Origin: Lachnoclostridium sp. UBA5725
Lineage (GTDB): Bacteria > Bacillota > Clostridia > Lachnospirales > Lachnospiraceae
Length of the DNA stretch: 64,000 bases
Assembly (NCBI GenBank): GCA_002419585.1
Contig: DIGJ01000001.1
Coordinates: 29,173-93,172 of the forward strand
Direction: 5' to 3'
Shown: positions 61,817-64,000 of the stretch, piece by piece
Numbering within the stretch: the stretch's first letter is position 1
Layout of the letters: each line of letters starts with the position of its first letter
Translations under genes and position numbers: made by a program
The notes under the pieces: model-generated
What the model was told of the DNA's origin: nothing
Seen by the model: only the letters and a program-made list of their open reading frames with translations
The model's database searches: none

Positions 61817-62998
61817 ATGAATTATGATGTTATTGTAGTGGGAAGTGGTTTTTCGGGGAGTATATTAGCCAGAAAAATAGCTGAGGAATGTAATAAAAAA
61901 GTATTAGTAGTTGAAAAAAGAACGCATATAGCTGGAAATATGTATGATAGATTTGACGATCATGGAATACTGATACAAGAATATGGTCCCCACTATTTAA
62001 ATACAAATAAGTATTATATAATCAATTTTCTGGAAAAGTATGCAACAATGTTTAAACATACCGCAAAGTTATTAAGCTTTATTGATGGCAATTATGTCAG
62101 ATTACCATTTAATTTCGAGACGGTACAGCAACTGTTGGGATCAGAAAACTCGGAACAGATCCTAGAAAAATTAAGATCCAGTTTTTCAGGAAGAGATAGG
62201 GTACCTATCTTAGAATTGGTTGAGCATGAAGATAATGATATCCGGAATTATGGTAATCTACTGTTTGAAAAAGCTTACAAAACTTATACTGCAAAACAAT
62301 GGGGTTTATCTGTTGATAAAATAGATAAGTATGTTTTGAATAGAGTACCCATGGCAATGAATTATGACGAAAGATATTTAAACAAGGATTTTCAATATTT
62401 GCCAGTACAAGGATTTACGAAAATGTTTGAAAATATGTTAAATCATGAAAACATAGTAGTCAAAACAAATCTAAATGCATTAGATTATATAACGTTTGAT
62501 GAAAATAAGAAGGAAATTTTTTATGATGGAAACTTAGTATCAAGTCTAATTTTTACAGGACCAATTGATGAATTATTCGGTTTGAAGTATGGACCATTAC
62601 CATATCGTTCTTTGGATATCAAGTATGACTATTATGAGAGTGATAGTGCATTGCCGGGTGAGATAGTATCCTATCCTCAAGCAATAGGATATACAAGAAG
62701 TACGGAATATAGAAAAATAATGTATGACTGTAGTAATGTCAAGGGGACTGTTGTAGCCACTGAATACCCAATGCAATATAATCCAAAGAATGAAATTGGT
62801 AACATTCCGTATTATCCTGTAAATACAGTTGAAAGTAATATTCTTTATGAGAAGTATTTAAAAGAAGTTAGTAAATATAAAAATTTATTTTTATGTGGGA
62901 GATTAGCAGAATTTAAATATTACAATATGGATGTTTGTATCGAACATGCGCTTGATTATTTCGAAAATATTAAGGAATATTTGGAGACTCATGCATGA
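61817..62998 (+). CDS. glf: UDP-galactopyranose mutase
   Basis: 393 residues. An N-terminal FAD-binding GSGFSGS (8-14) is followed by KVLVVEKRTHIAGNMYD, GPHYLNTNKYY, YTAKQWGLSVDKID and the C-terminal LCGRLAEFKYYNMD. It converts UDP-galactopyranose to UDP-galactofuranose with reduced FAD, so the glycan probably contains galactofuranose. AAAGGGAAAAG precedes the ATG. The stop overlaps the GtrA-like start (ATGA). Confidence 0.96.
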   Translation: MNYDVIVVGSGFSGSILARKIAEECNKKVLVVEKRTHIAGNMYDRFDDHGILIQEYGPHYLNTNKYYIINFLEKYATMFKHTAKLLSFIDGNYVRLPFNFETVQQLLGSENSEQILEKLRSSFSGRDRVPILELVEHEDNDIRNYGNLLFEKAYKTYTAKQWGLSVDKIDKYVLNRVPMAMNYDERYLNKDFQYLPVQGFTKMFENMLNHENIVVKTNLNALDYITFDENKKEIFYDGNLVSSLIFTGPIDELFGLKYGPLPYRSLDIKYDYYESDSALPGEIVSYPQAIGYTRSTEYRKIMYDCSNVKGTVVATEYPMQYNPKNEIGNIPYYPVNTVESNILYEKYLKEVSKYKNLFLCGRLAEFKYYNMDVCIEHALDYFENIKEYLETHA

Positions 62999-63393
62999 AA
63001 ACAAGAATTAGTAACTTGATTAAAAAACATGCAGAATTAATTTTATATGGATTTTTTGGAATATTAACTGTTCTTGTTAATACGGTTACCTTTTCAGTAT
63101 TGTCGTTACTATTTTCAAATGAAATTATTGCAAATACAATTGCTTTTTTTATCGCTGTACAATTTGCATACTTTACTAACACAAAGTTTGTTTTTAAAGA
63201 AGCGTTTACAAAACAGAATTTTTTACAATTCTGGGGGATGCGCATAGGAACGTTAGTCATTGACAACGGAGGGCTTTGGTTATTATTGAAATGCAACATA
63301 AATACGTTACTAGCAAAAATACTTGTTAATATTATAATTATACTGTTAAATTACATATTGAGTAAATTTGTAATTTTTAAGAAGAAAGGATAA
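62995..63393 (+). CDS. GtrA-family membrane protein
   Basis: 132 residues, four hydrophobic helices. The pattern ILYGFFGILTVLVNTVTF, the middle NTKFVFKE and the final LSKFVIFKKK are typical of GtrA. GtrA proteins are thought to flip undecaprenyl-phosphate-linked single sugars outward. It fits with the GtrB-like transferase and the polytopic protein encoded upstream in the same locus. Confidence 0.93.
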   Translation: MKTRISNLIKKHAELILYGFFGILTVLVNTVTFSVLSLLFSNEIIANTIAFFIAVQFAYFTNTKFVFKEAFTKQNFLQFWGMRIGTLVIDNGGLWLLLKCNINTLLAKILVNIIIILLNYILSKFVIFKKKG

Positions 63394-63396
63394 AAA

Positions 63397-64000
63397 ATGA
63401 AGGGAATTATACTTGCAGGAGGAAAAGGAACACGTTTGTATCCGAATACAAAGGTGGTTTCGAAACAACTATTACCTATTTATGATAAGCCACTGATCTA
63501 TTATCCTCTTTCCGTGTTGCTTTTAGCAAAAATTAAAGATATATTGGTTATTTCCACGCCGGAGGATATTTCAAGATATATGGATTTGTTGGAGGATGGA
63601 TCGGATCTTGGTATACGAATTCAATACAAAATACAAGATGAACCTCGTGGTTTAGCTGACGCATTTATTCTTGGAGAGGAATTCATTGGTGATGATAGCG
63701 TTTGTTTGGTGTTAGGAGATAATGTGTTTTATGGACAAGGATTTAGTATAACATTAAAAAATGCGCAAGAACAGATAAAAAGTGGAGGTGCAACCGTGTT
63801 TGGTTATCCAGTTGCAAATCCAAAAGAGTTCGGTGTCGTTGAATTTGATGAAGCTAATAAGGTTGTTTCAATCGAAGAGAAACCAGAAATTCCAAAATCA
63901 GATTATGCGGTTCCGGGTTTATATTTTTACGACAATGAAGTGACAAAGATTGCAAAAAAAGTAAAACCATCTGCTAGAGGTGAAATTGAAATTACGTCAA
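63397..64000 (+). CDS. rfbA: glucose-1-phosphate thymidylyltransferase (partial, runs off the window)
   Basis: 201 codons are present from the ATG at 63397, three bases after the GtrA stop; the frame is open to the window end. The N-terminus MKGIILAGGKGTRLYP carries the nucleotide-binding signature, with SKQLLPIYDKPLIYYPLS, LGDNVFYG and SIEEKPEIPKSDYAVPGLY following. It makes dTDP-glucose, the start of the deoxysugar route. The expected dTDP-glucose 4,6-dehydratase (rfbB) is not in the window and probably lies just beyond. GAAAGGA precedes the ATG. Confidence 0.97.
   Translation, partial: MKGIILAGGKGTRLYPNTKVVSKQLLPIYDKPLIYYPLSVLLLAKIKDILVISTPEDISRYMDLLEDGSDLGIRIQYKIQDEPRGLADAFILGEEFIGDDSVCLVLGDNVFYGQGFSITLKNAQEQIKSGGATVFGYPVANPKEFGVVEFDEANKVVSIEEKPEIPKSDYAVPGLYFYDNEVTKIAKKVKPSARGEIEITS

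Noticed and set aside
1..64000. CRISPR array, prophage, tRNA or rRNA genes
   Set aside because: No regularly spaced direct repeats, phage structural genes or recognisable RNA genes were seen; long palindromes are not CRISPR-like.

Overview
The window reads as chromosome of an anaerobic, low-GC Gram-positive bacterium, most likely a Lachnospiraceae member related to Lachnoclostridium. This rests on AT-rich DNA with strong AGGAGG ribosome sites, a lysine riboswitch and a T-box leader, sigma-A-type promoters (TTGACA/TATAAT), and Clostridia-type families such as SpoIID, SleB, VanZ and an Ig-domain surface protein. No rRNA, tRNA or CRISPR array was seen.

Layout. About 0.1-7.6 kb is an aspartate-family block: an ACT regulator-like protein, homoserine dehydrogenase, a PGM-type protein that is probably the homoserine kinase, and aspartokinase with an internal start for a separate regulatory subunit. 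Then come an SSB-like protein, a CobO-like protein, and dapA-dapB behind a lysine riboswitch. Threonine synthase lies apart at 34.2-35.7 kb. About 8-14.5 kb holds a degenerate phosphoribosyltransferase, mogA coupled to a GGDEF protein, and a Gld-type ABC exporter. About 15-24.5 kb holds a purine permease, a SpoIID protein, a YihY protein and pheST with its T-box. About 24.7-31.6 kb holds a VanZ-like protein and a two-component system followed by a lipoprotein and ABC transporter. An AP2-domain protein, a SleB-like hydrolase, thrC and a large, probably abundant surface protein follow.

An ISL3-type insertion sequence with a frameshifted transposase (38.8-40.2 kb) marks the border with a surface-polysaccharide locus that continues past the window end. 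This locus has an O-antigen ligase-like protein, a MntA/HepT toxin-antitoxin pair, a priming sugar-phosphate transferase, several glycosyltransferases and a Wzm/Wzt ABC exporter. It also has a GtrA/GtrB-type glycosylation set and a deoxysugar pathway (RfbA start, 2,3-dehydratase, Gfo/Idh reductase, RmlC-like epimerase, SDR, plus UDP-galactopyranose mutase). The gene set points to a glycan with a 2,6-dideoxyhexose and galactofuranose.

The most unusual signal is in the intergenic DNA. Two families of 180-270 bp palindromes occur, two copies of one and three of the other. Within each family the loops and junctions are conserved while the stems differ between copies yet stay self-complementary. 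I do not recognise either family. A candidate pseudoknot RNA precedes the surface-protein gene, and an interleaved-hairpin leader precedes the AP2 gene.
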